A DNA stretch of 64,000 bases from Chroogloeocystis siderophila 5.2 s.c.1 (GTDB lineage Bacteria; Cyanobacteriota; Cyanobacteriia; Cyanobacteriales; Chroococcidiopsidaceae): assembly GCF_001904655.1 (NCBI RefSeq), contig NZ_MRCC01000008.1, positions 186,001 to 250,000 on the forward strand, given 5' to 3'. Positions 8,913-16,492 of the stretch are shown here, in pieces (position 1 is the stretch's first letter; each line of letters opens with the position of its first letter). The translations under genes and the position numbers were made by a program. The notes below the pieces were generated by a model, which saw only the letters and a program-made list of their open reading frames with translations, was not told the DNA's origin and did not search any database.

Positions 8913-9710
8913 ATGAACTCAATTTCTGATTGCTTCAAACGCTTGCGATCACGCGGTGCTTGTGCTCTAATTCCCTTTGTGACTGCTGGCGATCCAGACT
9001 TGGAGACAACCGCTGAAGCTTTGCGGGTTTTAGATGCTGCTGGTGCAGATATGATTGAACTCGGAGTACCGTACTCCGATCCGCTAGCAGATGGACCTGT
9101 GATTCAAGCCGCAGCAAGTCGGGCGCTGCAAAAAGGAACGCGCCTCGAACAAATTTTGAAGCTCGTGTGTCAGGTTAGTCCTACACTGCGATCGCCAATT
9201 ATTTTATTTACGTATTACAACCCGATATTGAATCGGGGAATCAAGACGTTTTTACAACAAATTGTGGATGCTGGGGTCGCCGGTTTAGTTGTCCCTGATT
9301 TGCCGCTAGAAGAAGCCGAGAAACTGCTAAAACCCGCGCAAGAGGTGGGGATTGAGGTAATATTATTAGTGGCTCCTACGAGTTCCTCAGAACGTATTGA
9401 AGCGATCGCCCGTGCTTCGCAAGGATTTATTTATTTAGTTAGTGTAACGGGCGTTACCGGAATGCGATCGCAAATGGAAGCGCGAGTTCCTGAATTACTC
9501 AAACAAATACGCAGGTACACCGACAAGCCCATTGGAGTAGGTTTTGGCATTTCTGCACCCGAACAAGCGCGACAAGTACGTGAATCGGGCGCAGACGCCG
9601 TGATTGTTGGAAGTGCGATTGTGAAACGCTTAGCAGATGAAACCCCACAAGTAGGATTGCAAGCAATTGGGGAGTTTTGCCAAAGTTTAAAAGCAGCAAT
9701 TAGCGATTGA
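8913..9710 (+). CDS. trpA: Tryptophan synthase alpha chain
   Basis: 265 residues. Cleaves indole-3-glycerol phosphate to indole and glyceraldehyde 3-phosphate in complex with TrpB. It is a TIM barrel with the two catalytic acids in [16 protein letters not shown], the FVTAGDP entry motif, and the phosphate-binding VGFGIS and AVIVGSAIV loops near the C-terminus. It lies 43 bp after the DUF3007 gene on the same strand, with no other trp gene nearby, as is usual for scattered cyanobacterial trp genes. Its last 11 bp overlap the convergent aldo/keto reductase gene. Confidence 0.98.
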   Translation: MNSISDCFKRLRSRGACALIPFVTAGDPDLETTAEALRVLDAAGADMIELGVPYSDPLADGPVIQAAASRALQKGTRLEQILKLVCQVSPTLRSPIILFTYYNPILNRGIKTFLQQIVDAGVAGLVVPDLPLEEAEKLLKPAQEVGIEVILLVAPTSSSERIEAIARASQGFIYLVSVTGVTGMRSQMEARVPELLKQIRRYTDKPIGVGFGISAPEQARQVRESGADAVIVGSAIVKRLADETPQVGLQAIGEFCQSLKAAISD

Positions 9711-10680
9711 CACTACTCATATCCGCATAGCGATCGCCTGCAGCAACTCCTTTGGGGGCAACTTCAGCAATACGTTGGAGTTCAGGTGATGTAAGTGTAA
9801 TATCAACTGCGGCAACGTTTTCCTCTAGATATTTCTGCCGTTTTGTGCCAGGAATCGGTACAATATCGTTTCCTTGGGCGAGTAACCAAGCAAGTGCTAA
9901 TTGTCCTGGGGTAACGCCTTTTTCAGCAGCAATTTCCTTGACTCGCTCCACGAGTTGCAGATTTTTATTAAAATTCTCACCTTGGAACCGAGGTAGATTC
10001 CGGCGGAAGTCATCAGGCGCAAAATCATCAGGGCTGGTAATTTGTCCTGAAAGAAATCCACGTCCGAGGGGACTATAAGCAACAAACCCGATTTTTAATT
10101 CACGGATGGTAGGTAAAATCTCGTCTTCAGGTTCGCGCTGCCACAGCGAGTATTCTGATTGTAAAGCGCTAATGGGGTGCGTAGCTTGAGCACGGCGAAT
10201 TGTTGCAGGTGCGGCTTCTGAAAGTCCAAGATAGCGAACTTTACCCTGTTGAACTAATTCTGCCATTGCGCCGACAGTTTCTTCGATGGGTACGTTGGGA
10301 TCGACGCGGTGCTGGTAATACAAATCAATGTAGTCTAATCCTAAACGTTGTAATGATGCATCACACGCTTGATGAACGTATTCAGGACTACCATTAACGC
10401 CGCGAAAACTACTATCTTCGCCACGGATAATACCGAACTTGGTTGCAAGAACTACTGAATCGCGGCGATCGCGAATTGCTTTACCAACAAGTTTTTCGTT
10501 CGTACCAGAACCGTACATATCCGCAGTATCAAGGAAGGTGACACCAAGATCTAAAGCACGGTGAATTGTAGAAATTGCTTCAGCTTCATCACCCGTACCA
10601 TAAAATTCCGACATTCCCATGCATCCAAGTCCCTGTTCTGACACAGTGAGTCCTTGAGTTCCAAGATTTCGTGTTTTCAT
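9700..10680 (-). CDS. Aldo/keto reductase
   Basis: 326-residue NADPH-dependent oxidoreductase of the AKR superfamily (the AKR13-like bacterial branch by pattern). The tetrad is visible: Asp in FLDTADMYG, Tyr in the same motif, Lys in VVLATKFG, and His in YYQHRVD. The C-terminal cofactor site shows the [14 protein letters not shown] signature. Substrates are likely small aldehydes or ketones. The MerR-type regulator gene lies 120 bp upstream on the same strand, a pairing common for stress-inducible reductases, so it may be under MerR control (inference). The 3' end overlaps trpA by 11 bp, tail to tail. Confidence 0.93.
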   Translation of the reverse strand: MKTRNLGTQGLTVSEQGLGCMGMSEFYGTGDEAEAISTIHRALDLGVTFLDTADMYGSGTNEKLVGKAIRDRRDSVVLATKFGIIRGEDSSFRGVNGSPEYVHQACDASLQRLGLDYIDLYYQHRVDPNVPIEETVGAMAELVQQGKVRYLGLSEAAPATIRRAQATHPISALQSEYSLWQREPEDEILPTIRELKIGFVAYSPLGRGFLSGQITSPDDFAPDDFRRNLPRFQGENFNKNLQLVERVKEIAAEKGVTPGQLALAWLLAQGNDIVPIPGTKRQKYLEENVAAVDITLTSPELQRIAEVAPKGVAAGDRYADMSSVNR

Positions 10681-10800
10681 GTTGTCTCTCAGATTTATTG
10701 CAATTAATGTGAGTGAGTCTCTGTTTAGCGCCCCCTAAATCTCCCATTTTGGGGATAACATCAAAACTTTCCCTAAAATTGGCAAGCCAGTCTCAAGTGA

Positions 10801-11196
10801 TTAGCTTTTAGCTGAGTAGTTAGGTGAACTAGATTGCTGTGCTTCTAACTCCTGATAGTGTTGAATTTTCCACTGAATCACCTTTAGGTTCTGCTGAAGT
10901 TCGGCAATGCGTCTTTGAACCTCAAGTTCATGCGCTTCTAAAATTGCGCGGCGATCGCCGATTGCTTCGGGTTTTTCCCGTAACAAGGTAGCAAACTGCT
11001 GCATTTGACGAATTGGCATTCCTGTAGCCCGTAAGCGAGTCAAAAACTCAATTCGAGCAACATCTGCTGCTGAGTAACGGCGATGTCCATTGCTTCCCCT
11101 ACTAACTGGCTCAAGTAGACCATTACGCTCGTAATAGCGCAGTGTATGCACACTTAAACCCGTTCGCGCTGCAACTTGTCGAATGTCCGTGTCCAT
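10801..11196 (-). CDS. MerR-family transcriptional regulator
   Basis: 131 residues from the ATG at 11196. An N-terminal winged HTH (about 3-70: VAARTGLSVHTLRYYERNGL, then GHRRYSAADVARIEFL) is followed by a dimerising helix (about 80-120). There are no Cys metal ligands, so it is not a metal sensor of the classic type. A GTG 9 bp upstream is also open, but it overlaps the predicted -10 hexamer, which favours the ATG. A perfect 20-bp palindrome lies directly upstream inside a 19-bp-spaced promoter (see 11204-11234). It probably controls itself, the aldo/keto reductase downstream, or the divergent MFS gene. Confidence 0.92.
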   Translation of the reverse strand: MDTDIRQVAARTGLSVHTLRYYERNGLLEPVSRGSNGHRRYSAADVARIEFLTRLRATGMPIRQMQQFATLLREKPEAIGDRRAILEAHELEVQRRIAELQQNLKVIQWKIQHYQELEAQQSSSPNYSAKS

Positions 11197-11203
11197 GAAT
11201 ATC

Positions 11204-11234
11204 ACCTTAGAACTTAGAGCGCGCTCTAAGTCAA
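11204..11234 (-). promoter_or_regulatory. MerR-type promoter and operator
   Basis: On the minus strand, -35 TTGACT (11234-11229), a 19-bp spacer, and -10 TAAGGT (11209-11204). The spacer is occupied by the perfect palindrome ACTTAGAGCG/CGCTCTAAGT (11231-11212). A 19-bp spacer with a dyad between the hexamers is the hallmark of MerR-activated promoters. The expected start of transcription is at or within a few bases of the ATG at 11196, so the mRNA may be leaderless. Confidence 0.8.
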
Positions 11235-11392
11235 GCCTTTTTCAGAAAAAATTGAAAGCGCAGTAACGCGCAATACCAAAATAACGATGACTTGTAAAAT
11301 ATACAGGTTATGCAAAAATTGCATAGCAGGTTTATAGAGAAAACAGGCTAACTAACAAAGCCCAAAGAAAACCCGTAGTTTAGAGAAAGATT

Positions 11393-12412
11393 ATGGCTGA
11401 CCGTAGAGTTCATGTAGAAGAGGCAAACCGCAAACAAAGGCTAAAGCAACATCATCGCTTGTTTTTATGGCTTTCTCTTGCAGCAGGCTTGATTTTTTTG
11501 CAGGGATATATGATCGCACCACTTATCCCTCGTTTGGCACAAATTTTTCAAGTTCCAGAGCAAGAGATCGGCTTTATTGTCCCAGCATATATGCTTGCTT
11601 ATGCTCTAGCAGCCCTCTTTTACGGAATTCTTTCAGATCGTTTCGGGCGCTGGCCCGTGATGCGTGCTTCAGTCTGCATCTTCATTATTATTTGTACAGC
11701 CATGACTGCAACAGCCCAATCTGCCTCACAGATGGTTCTCTGGCGACTTTTAACTGGACTAGGTGCTAGTGGAGTTATACCACTAACGTTTGCCTTAATT
11801 GGAGATTTGTTTCCTTTTCGCGAAAGAGGACAGATGTTGGGTATGGTATTTGCTTATATGGAAGGAGGTATGGCTTTCGGCTCTGCGGGTGGAGCAATTC
11901 TTGAACCCTTTATAGGCTGGCAGGTATTATTTATTGGTACATCTGTTGCAGCCGCAATTATTCTCTAGCGCTTGCACCGTTATGAAGCACTGTTTGATAC
12001 CCCACAAGCTGAGTCGCTACACTCGATTCGTCAGGTTTTCGCAGGCTATCGCAGTGTACTGTCAACTTGGCACGGAAAGCGGACTTACATCTATGTTTTC
12101 TTGAATGCGATCTTTCACTCAGGAGTTTACACCTGGCTAGGATGCTTATTGCAGCGCTACAACTTGGGAGAGGCGAGAATCGGGCTAGCCATTTTTGGAT
12201 ACGGCATTCCAGGTTTGATTTTTAGTCCAATGATTGGCAAAGCGGTGGATCGCTAGGGACGTAGATGGCTCATCCCACCAGGACTTGACATAGCTGCGAT
12301 CGCAGGATTTATTATGATGATCTTCCAGATTCCCTTGACCTTGACGACTACTGCTATTTTGATATTGTCTCTTGGCTATGACCTCACTCAACCTTTATTT
12401 GGCAGAAATTAA
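11393..12412 (+). pseudogene. MFS transporter, interrupted by two TAG codons and C-terminally truncated
   Basis: Major facilitator superfamily drug-type efflux protein, divergent from the MerR gene. The N-terminal six-helix half is intact (AYALAALFYGILSDRFGRWPVM is the A-loop signature region). An in-frame TAG at 11966-11968 is followed by continuation in the same frame (RLHRYEALFD...). A second TAG at 12254-12256 falls inside the loop equivalent (AVDR-stop-GRRWLI). The frame then runs to TAA at 12410-12412 inside what should be helix 10-11 (LGYDLTQPLF), leaving the last helices missing. Two stops plus truncation argue for decay. Confidence 0.88.
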
Positions 12413-12465
12413 GGCAGCAGAAGCTTGGGATGAGCAAGAGGAATAGAGCGTGAAGGAATGCAATA

Positions 12466-12957
12466 TCAAGGTCGAATGATACGATGCATATCTAGCGATG
12501 GTGGGGCTATTGTTGTTTGGCTAAACATGTCATGAATTTGCCCTCGATGGTGTGTTTGATGGTTAAAAAAATGGGCGACAAGTAAATCAACAGGATCGTT
12601 ACAGACTCTACCAGAATTATTTGTGTACTGAATTGAGCTACTTAAAAACTCCTCAGTTAAACCAGCAGCAAAGTTTTCGATACGTTCGTCTTCAGCTTGT
12701 CGCACTTGCCACAATTCGTCAAAGTCATCGTAGAGAATTGCCTCTAGATTAGTTGATGGCATAGCTTTACCCTCAAACCGCCCTAACCAGGTGCGATCGC
12801 CTACCATAATATGATTTAGCGTTCCATGAATACTTTTAAAAAACGCTGGACGAGTTTGTTTGCGTTCATCATCACTCAGTTGAGTGCAAGCTTCGTATAG
12901 TTTGCGATTTGCTAATGTGTTGTATTTTGCTAATAATTGAAAATGCTGGGTGAGCAT
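12466..12957 (-). CDS. DinB family protein
   Basis: 163-residue four-helix bundle of the DinB/YfiT-like metalloenzyme superfamily. The metal-binding histidines are placed as expected: His in the IHGTLNHIMVGD helix and the HHRGQ motif in HFFNHQTHHRGQIHDM. The family includes thiol-dependent S-transferases and many uncharacterised proteins, so the substrate is unknown. It is convergent with the broken MFS gene and divergent from the DUF29 gene. Confidence 0.9.
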   Translation of the reverse strand: MLTQHFQLLAKYNTLANRKLYEACTQLSDDERKQTRPAFFKSIHGTLNHIMVGDRTWLGRFEGKAMPSTNLEAILYDDFDELWQVRQAEDERIENFAAGLTEEFLSSSIQYTNNSGRVCNDPVDLLVAHFFNHQTHHRGQIHDMFSQTTIAPPSLDMHRIIRP

Positions 12958-12977
12958 AGATTCTCCTTTAAGACATT

Positions 12978-13106
12978 GGCAAATTCATTCGCCACTAGAC
13001 AAACGAAGTCCACCTTCGTGGACTTACAATCTAATTAAAACTCTTACTAAGAGTGTGTGCAGGCAGCACACTTTGTTTATATAGCCCCGACTTTAGTCGT
13101 AGGGCA
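12978..13106 (-). repeat. Three-hairpin dispersed element, copy 1
   Basis: On the minus strand: hairpin 1 with core CGACTAAAGTCG (13089-13100), hairpin 2 with stem GTGTGC/GCACAC, hairpin 3 AGTCCACGAAGGTGGACT (13007-13026), and a shared tail GAATGAATTTGCCAA. The same order occurs at 16363-16492 and 53026-53150, and in shortened form at 35936-35995. Confidence 0.75.
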
Positions 13107-13143
13107 TCTACAATTCATATTGGTTCAAAATAAAATTAAAGCT

Positions 13144-13557
13144 ATGGAAGAACTACTGACTCTTAAAGAAATGCTGCTTAAGGATGACATTCCTGCGGCA
13201 TTAGCGATCGTTAAAGAACTGGAAGAAATGGGTCGTAATGACATTATTAAATCAATTCGGAGTCATGCTGTCATCCTGTTGTTACACCTAATTAAACAAC
13301 AAGCAGAAAATCGGACAACTCGTTCTTGGAAAGTTTCACTTCGTAATTCTGTACGAGAAATTCAGCGAGAAAACAAGCGTCGTAAGGCAAGAGGTTACTA
13401 TCTTACGTCAGAGGAGTTACTTGAAACCTTCGAGGAGGCTTATTGAAATGCAATTGATGAAGCTTCATTAGAGGTGGAAGAAGGGCGCTATGAACCGGAA
13501 GAACTAGAGCAACGGGTGAATAAAGTAGAAATCTTACATCATGGAGTATGTCAATAG
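13144..13557 (+). pseudogene. DUF29 family protein, interrupted by one TGA
   Basis: The N-terminal 100 codons (13144-13446) read ALAIVKELEEMGRND...SHAVILLLHLIKQQ...RSWKVSLRNSVREI, the pattern of the DUF29 family that is abundant in cyanobacteria. A TGA at 13444-13446 is followed in the same frame by NAIDEASLEVEEGRY...LEQRVNKVEIL, the normal family C-terminus, to TAG 13555-13557. TGG to TGA would explain the break. It is either a pseudogene by one substitution or expressed as a truncated 100-residue protein. The ATG at 13144 is chosen because upstream codons come from the repeat element. Some DUF29 genes neighbour toxin-antitoxin or mobile loci, but the role is unknown. Confidence 0.78.
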
Positions 13558-13577
13558 TTTTGTGTCAAAGATCAAAA

Positions 13578-13862
13578 TTAGAGTGAAAGACGATCACCAA
13601 ATTCAATTGCAACACGATTGAGAACAGGCTTCCAATTTGAAATTGGCATCGTCGACTTTTGAGCAATGTTTTGCATTGCCAGGTAGATAACTTTAAGAGC
13701 CGATTCATCGGTGGGAAAAGCTCGATGATTCTTGCTCACTTTTGTGAGGACCATGTTGAGCGATTTGATAGCATTCGTAGTGTAGATGGCACGGCGAATC
13801 TCGTCGGGGAAAGCAAAGAAGGGAATGACTCTTGCCCAATAAAAAATTGGCTGAATATTAAA
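13578..13862 (-). pseudogene. IS256-family transposase, C-terminal remnant
   Basis: The minus strand reads ARVIPFFAFPDEIRRAIYTT, then NAIKSLNMVLTKVSKN, FPTDESALKVIYLAM and finally NWKPVLNRVAIEF to a TAA at 13578-13580. This is the last ~95 residues of a Mutator/IS256 transposase (the E of the DDE triad and beyond). The rest of the element is absent and no terminal repeats are seen. Confidence 0.85.
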
Positions 13863-14148
13863 AAAGAAACGTAATCAAGAGGGCTTTGCAATTAATTGAG
13901 TACATGTTGAACTATTTGACGGCAGTACAAATTGATGTCGAATATACTGCGTCCGACAAGGCGTGAGAAATTTGATTCACGAGTGTACCGTTGAGAACAA
14001 ATAACCTTAAGCAGTGCTCAAGCGTTGACTAATCAATGCAATTTCAGTTGCAAACGGACAGTGAGCAGACAGTTGTACTAGAAATCGTCTGACTGAGACA
14101 CTCACACGAGCGGCAATTTCCTGACTCCTGCTATGATGCAAAAACACC
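13863..14148. other. Intergenic
   Basis: No gene seen. It may contain unreadable remains of the IS256 copy. Confidence 0.4.
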
Positions 14149-14179
14149 TAAAGCCCCTGATTTATTTCAGAGGCTTTTA
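14149..14179 (-). terminator. Terminator of the ChaB-domain gene
   Basis: Imperfect stem CTAAAGCCCCTGA/TCAGAGGCTTTTAG with a short AT loop (TTTATT). It follows the stop of the minus-strand gene at 14203 by about 24 bp. AT-rich ends on both sides could make it bidirectional. Confidence 0.7.
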
Positions 14180-14202
14180 GTTAAATAGCAAAGTAAGAGT
14201 TG

Positions 14203-14994
14203 TTAGATACTTGATTTTGCTTTTGACCAAATGCCGTGTTCATCTTGCTCGTATTGTTCGCAAACTGCATCCCAAGCGTGATGTTCGGCTTTTTCTTCGT
14301 CACCTGTTTCTGATAACGCTTTGTTGTAATTGGCAATAAATGCGCGCTGCGCGTCTTCCGAAAGGTGCGATCGCACTTCTGGCGACAAGTCTGCTGCACT
14401 TTCAATTTGTCCTGTGCGTCTGCGGGGTAAGGCTTTTTCATTAACGTGCGTTTCTTCACCACCCGCGCTTTCAAGCAGTAATTGAATTTCACCTGTTTTG
14501 TCGGCGGGGACTTCTACCGCTACCAAAAAGTCACCGGCTTCGATGCGAGTTTGATAGACGGCGGCTTTTTCTTCTGGCATCCCTAATGTAACTAATGCAG
14601 ATACTAAACCCGCACCCGCGCTACCTGCGATCGCACCACTCGCAGCACCCAACAAAGCCGCGCCTAATGGTCCGGCGGCGACTAAAGTACCAATAAACGG
14701 TACGAATAATACACCTACTCCTGTTAATAAAGCTAACGCTGAGCCGAAGAGCGAGCCAAAAATCGCTCCTTGTTTCAATCCACCAAGGATGACATCTTTT
14801 TTAGTAATAAAACCAGCAATTTTAGTTTCCGAGTGGAAGTTTTTTCCGATGACTGAGATATCATCACGCGAAATTCCTCGGTCAAGCAAGCGGCGAATGA
14901 CACCATCAATTTGTTCGCGGTCTTTAAAAATTGCCGAAACGCTGCGAAACTCAGTAGCATTAGGCTGCGTCACACTTGTATCAGTTGCAGTCAT
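14203..14994 (-). CDS. Stress protein: 17M-like N-domain, glycine-rich membrane segment, ChaB domain
   Basis: 263 residues. Part 1 (about 15-65) resembles the GsiB/17M 'general stress' domain ([21 protein letters not shown]...ISVIG). Part 2 (about 70-140) is a Gly/Ala-rich hydrophobic stretch likely to insert in or lie on a membrane. The C-terminal part (about 200-260) is a ChaB domain ([17 protein letters not shown]...[10 protein letters not shown]). ChaB was named as a cation-transport regulator, but its actual role is unclear. Such fusions are common in desiccation-tolerant bacteria. Probably stress-induced, though no regulatory site was identified. A terminator lies at 14149-14179. Confidence 0.8.
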   Translation of the reverse strand: MTATDTSVTQPNATEFRSVSAIFKDREQIDGVIRRLLDRGISRDDISVIGKNFHSETKIAGFITKKDVILGGLKQGAIFGSLFGSALALLTGVGVLFVPFIGTLVAAGPLGAALLGAASGAIAGSAGAGLVSALVTLGMPEEKAAVYQTRIEAGDFLVAVEVPADKTGEIQLLLESAGGEETHVNEKALPRRRTGQIESAADLSPEVRSHLSEDAQRAFIANYNKALSETGDEEKAEHHAWDAVCEQYEQDEHGIWSKAKSSI

Positions 14995-15218
14995 GTTTTT
15001 CCCTTGTGTTTTTAACTAATCACGAAGGATACCAGTGACTGTATTCAACATCTTCGTCCATAAGATTGATTCTTCTGCTGTGCCTTGTGCTACATCTATT
15101 TAAAATTCTATACAAGAAAGATTAATTACCTCTTTTCTTTTAAAAAGAAATATCGTGCTTGTGAGAGTTAAAGCTAATAAAAGATTATGTATTGGCTGAA
15201 CACTTCTAATAAACAATA

Positions 15219-15404
15219 TTATCTTTGAAATCGGCTCCAAATTCCAGTGATGACCGATAATAGAATTAATATCCAAAGGATTCCCCCAGGAAGAAATGTT
15301 AAAAGTCCCAAGCCTCGTAGAACCCAAACAAGAACTGTGACTCCTGCGAAGATGATAAATAATTGTGTAGCGCGAATGTTACGATGGCGACGAGTTCGAC
15401 TCAC
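15219..15404 (-). CDS. Small two-helix membrane protein
   Basis: 61 residues with a basic N-terminus (MSRTRRHRNIRATQ), two hydrophobic segments (about 15-31 and 34-55) separated by a short Gly/Leu turn, and a basic end. The positive-inside rule places both ends in the cytosol. It resembles small conserved cyanobacterial membrane proteins, but I do not recognise a named family. No link to its neighbours is visible. Confidence 0.55.
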   Translation of the reverse strand: MSRTRRHRNIRATQLFIIFAGVTVLVWVLRGLGLLTFLPGGILWILILLSVITGIWSRFQR

Positions 15405-15778
15405 TTTTTCCTCTTAAATATACTTACTTTAAAATTTTTAGTTTTGAGTTGTGAGTTAATTTTATTCACTGTTTGTATCTTTACGCAGCGATCGTGAAAA
15501 TGAGCTACTGTGCTAGCTTTTACTTGATATCACTGAATTATTCGTATATTTTATAACATTTTCTTTGGTGTCTAAATTGAGAAATGTGTGATTTATTAGA
15601 GTTGAAATTTATAGATAAGTCAAATAGCTGTAATTTCTCTGAACCTTTACACTGTCTTTACTATTTCTTTATATTTCTGTAGGTAAATTGGGCAGTATGA
15701 GCAACTGCTGTAAACGAGAATCAACTAAGTATAACTACTTAGATTATGTGTTAGGTGTTGAGGAGTAGCTGAAGTCAG
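15405..15778. other. Intergenic
   Basis: About 370 bp of AT-rich DNA between a divergent small membrane-protein gene and the SRPBCC gene. It probably holds both promoters. No clear motif or RNA structure was recognised. Confidence 0.45.
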
Positions 15779-16327
15779 ATGAATACACTTTCTGTATCCA
15801 ATTTAGTCGAGTCTTCGTGTTCCTGGAGTCAAGTTCAGCAAACAGCACTTTTGCAAGGTGAAATTTTAGTAAAAACGCGATCGCATTCTGCATGGGGTGG
15901 CGCGGTAACGGCTTCGATGTACTTACCATTAAAGCGCGACAGCGTTTGGCAGCAAATTACTGATTATCCCCGCTGGGTACAATACTTTCCTGATGTGATT
16001 AAAAGCGAAGTTTTACAGCGTGGCGAAACTAAGCGTTTATATCAAGTTGCGAAAAAAGCCTTCTTTCTTTTTACCGCGCAAGTTGAGGTTTATCTCTACG
16101 TCATTGAAGTTCTACAGCAGCGAATTCAGTTTCGTTTAGAGCAAGGGACGTTTAACGATTTTACTGCGGAATTGCAATTACAAGATTGCGGTGTTGGTAC
16201 AATGTTAACGTATGCAGTACAAGCGACACCTAACCTTCCAATACCGACAGTGTTCATTCAACAAGCAATGCATCTAGAACTACCAGAAAATATGCGGCAA
16301 ATGCGGCGAATGATCTGTGGTAGATAA
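15779..16327 (+). CDS. SRPBCC (START-like) family protein, cyclase/dehydrase type
   Basis: 182 residues. After about 35 N-terminal residues the helix-grip fold is recognisable: TASMYLPLKRDSVWQQITDYPRWVQYFPDV, the classic opening of the polyketide-cyclase/COQ10-like group, then a beta-rich body and a long C-terminal helix (ENMRQMRRMI). Proteins of this type bind hydrophobic ligands such as quinones or lipids. Ligand and role are unknown. A hairpin terminator follows immediately. Confidence 0.85.
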   Translation: MNTLSVSNLVESSCSWSQVQQTALLQGEILVKTRSHSAWGGAVTASMYLPLKRDSVWQQITDYPRWVQYFPDVIKSEVLQRGETKRLYQVAKKAFFLFTAQVEVYLYVIEVLQQRIQFRLEQGTFNDFTAELQLQDCGVGTMLTYAVQATPNLPIPTVFIQQAMHLELPENMRQMRRMICGR

Positions 16328-16331
16328 AACC

Positions 16332-16355
16332 AAAGGTGGGTTTTGCCCCACCTTT
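16332..16355 (+). terminator. Hairpin terminator after the SRPBCC gene
   Basis: Perfect nine-base stem AAAGGTGGG/CCCACCTTT with loop TTTTGC, 4 bp after the stop codon. The U-tract is short, so efficiency is uncertain. Confidence 0.65.
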
Positions 16356-16362
16356 ATCGTTA

Positions 16363-16492
16363 CAGCCCTTCGACTAAAGTCGGGGCTTCCTAAACAAAGT
16401 ATGCGAAAGCATACTAATGGTAAAATTTTAAACAGTAAGTCCACGGAAGTGGATTTTGTTGTTTTAACCGTGAATTCATTTGCCAAGCTACA
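16363..16492 (+). repeat. Three-hairpin dispersed element, copy 2 (best-preserved)
   Basis: Hairpin 1 GCCC-TT-CGACT-AA-AGTCG-GGGC (16366-16387), an AAACAAAGT linker, hairpin 2 AGTATGC-GAAA-GCATACT (about 16398-16415), hairpin 3 AGTCCAC-GGAA-GTGGATT (about 16437-16455), and tail GTGAATTCATTTGCCAA. It lies between the SRPBCC gene and clpB with no open reading frame of its own. Confidence 0.8.

Noticed and set aside
12978-13106. Hairpins near DUF29 as a CRISPR repeat unit
   Set aside because: The copies are far apart, carry no regular spacers, and there are no cas genes nearby.
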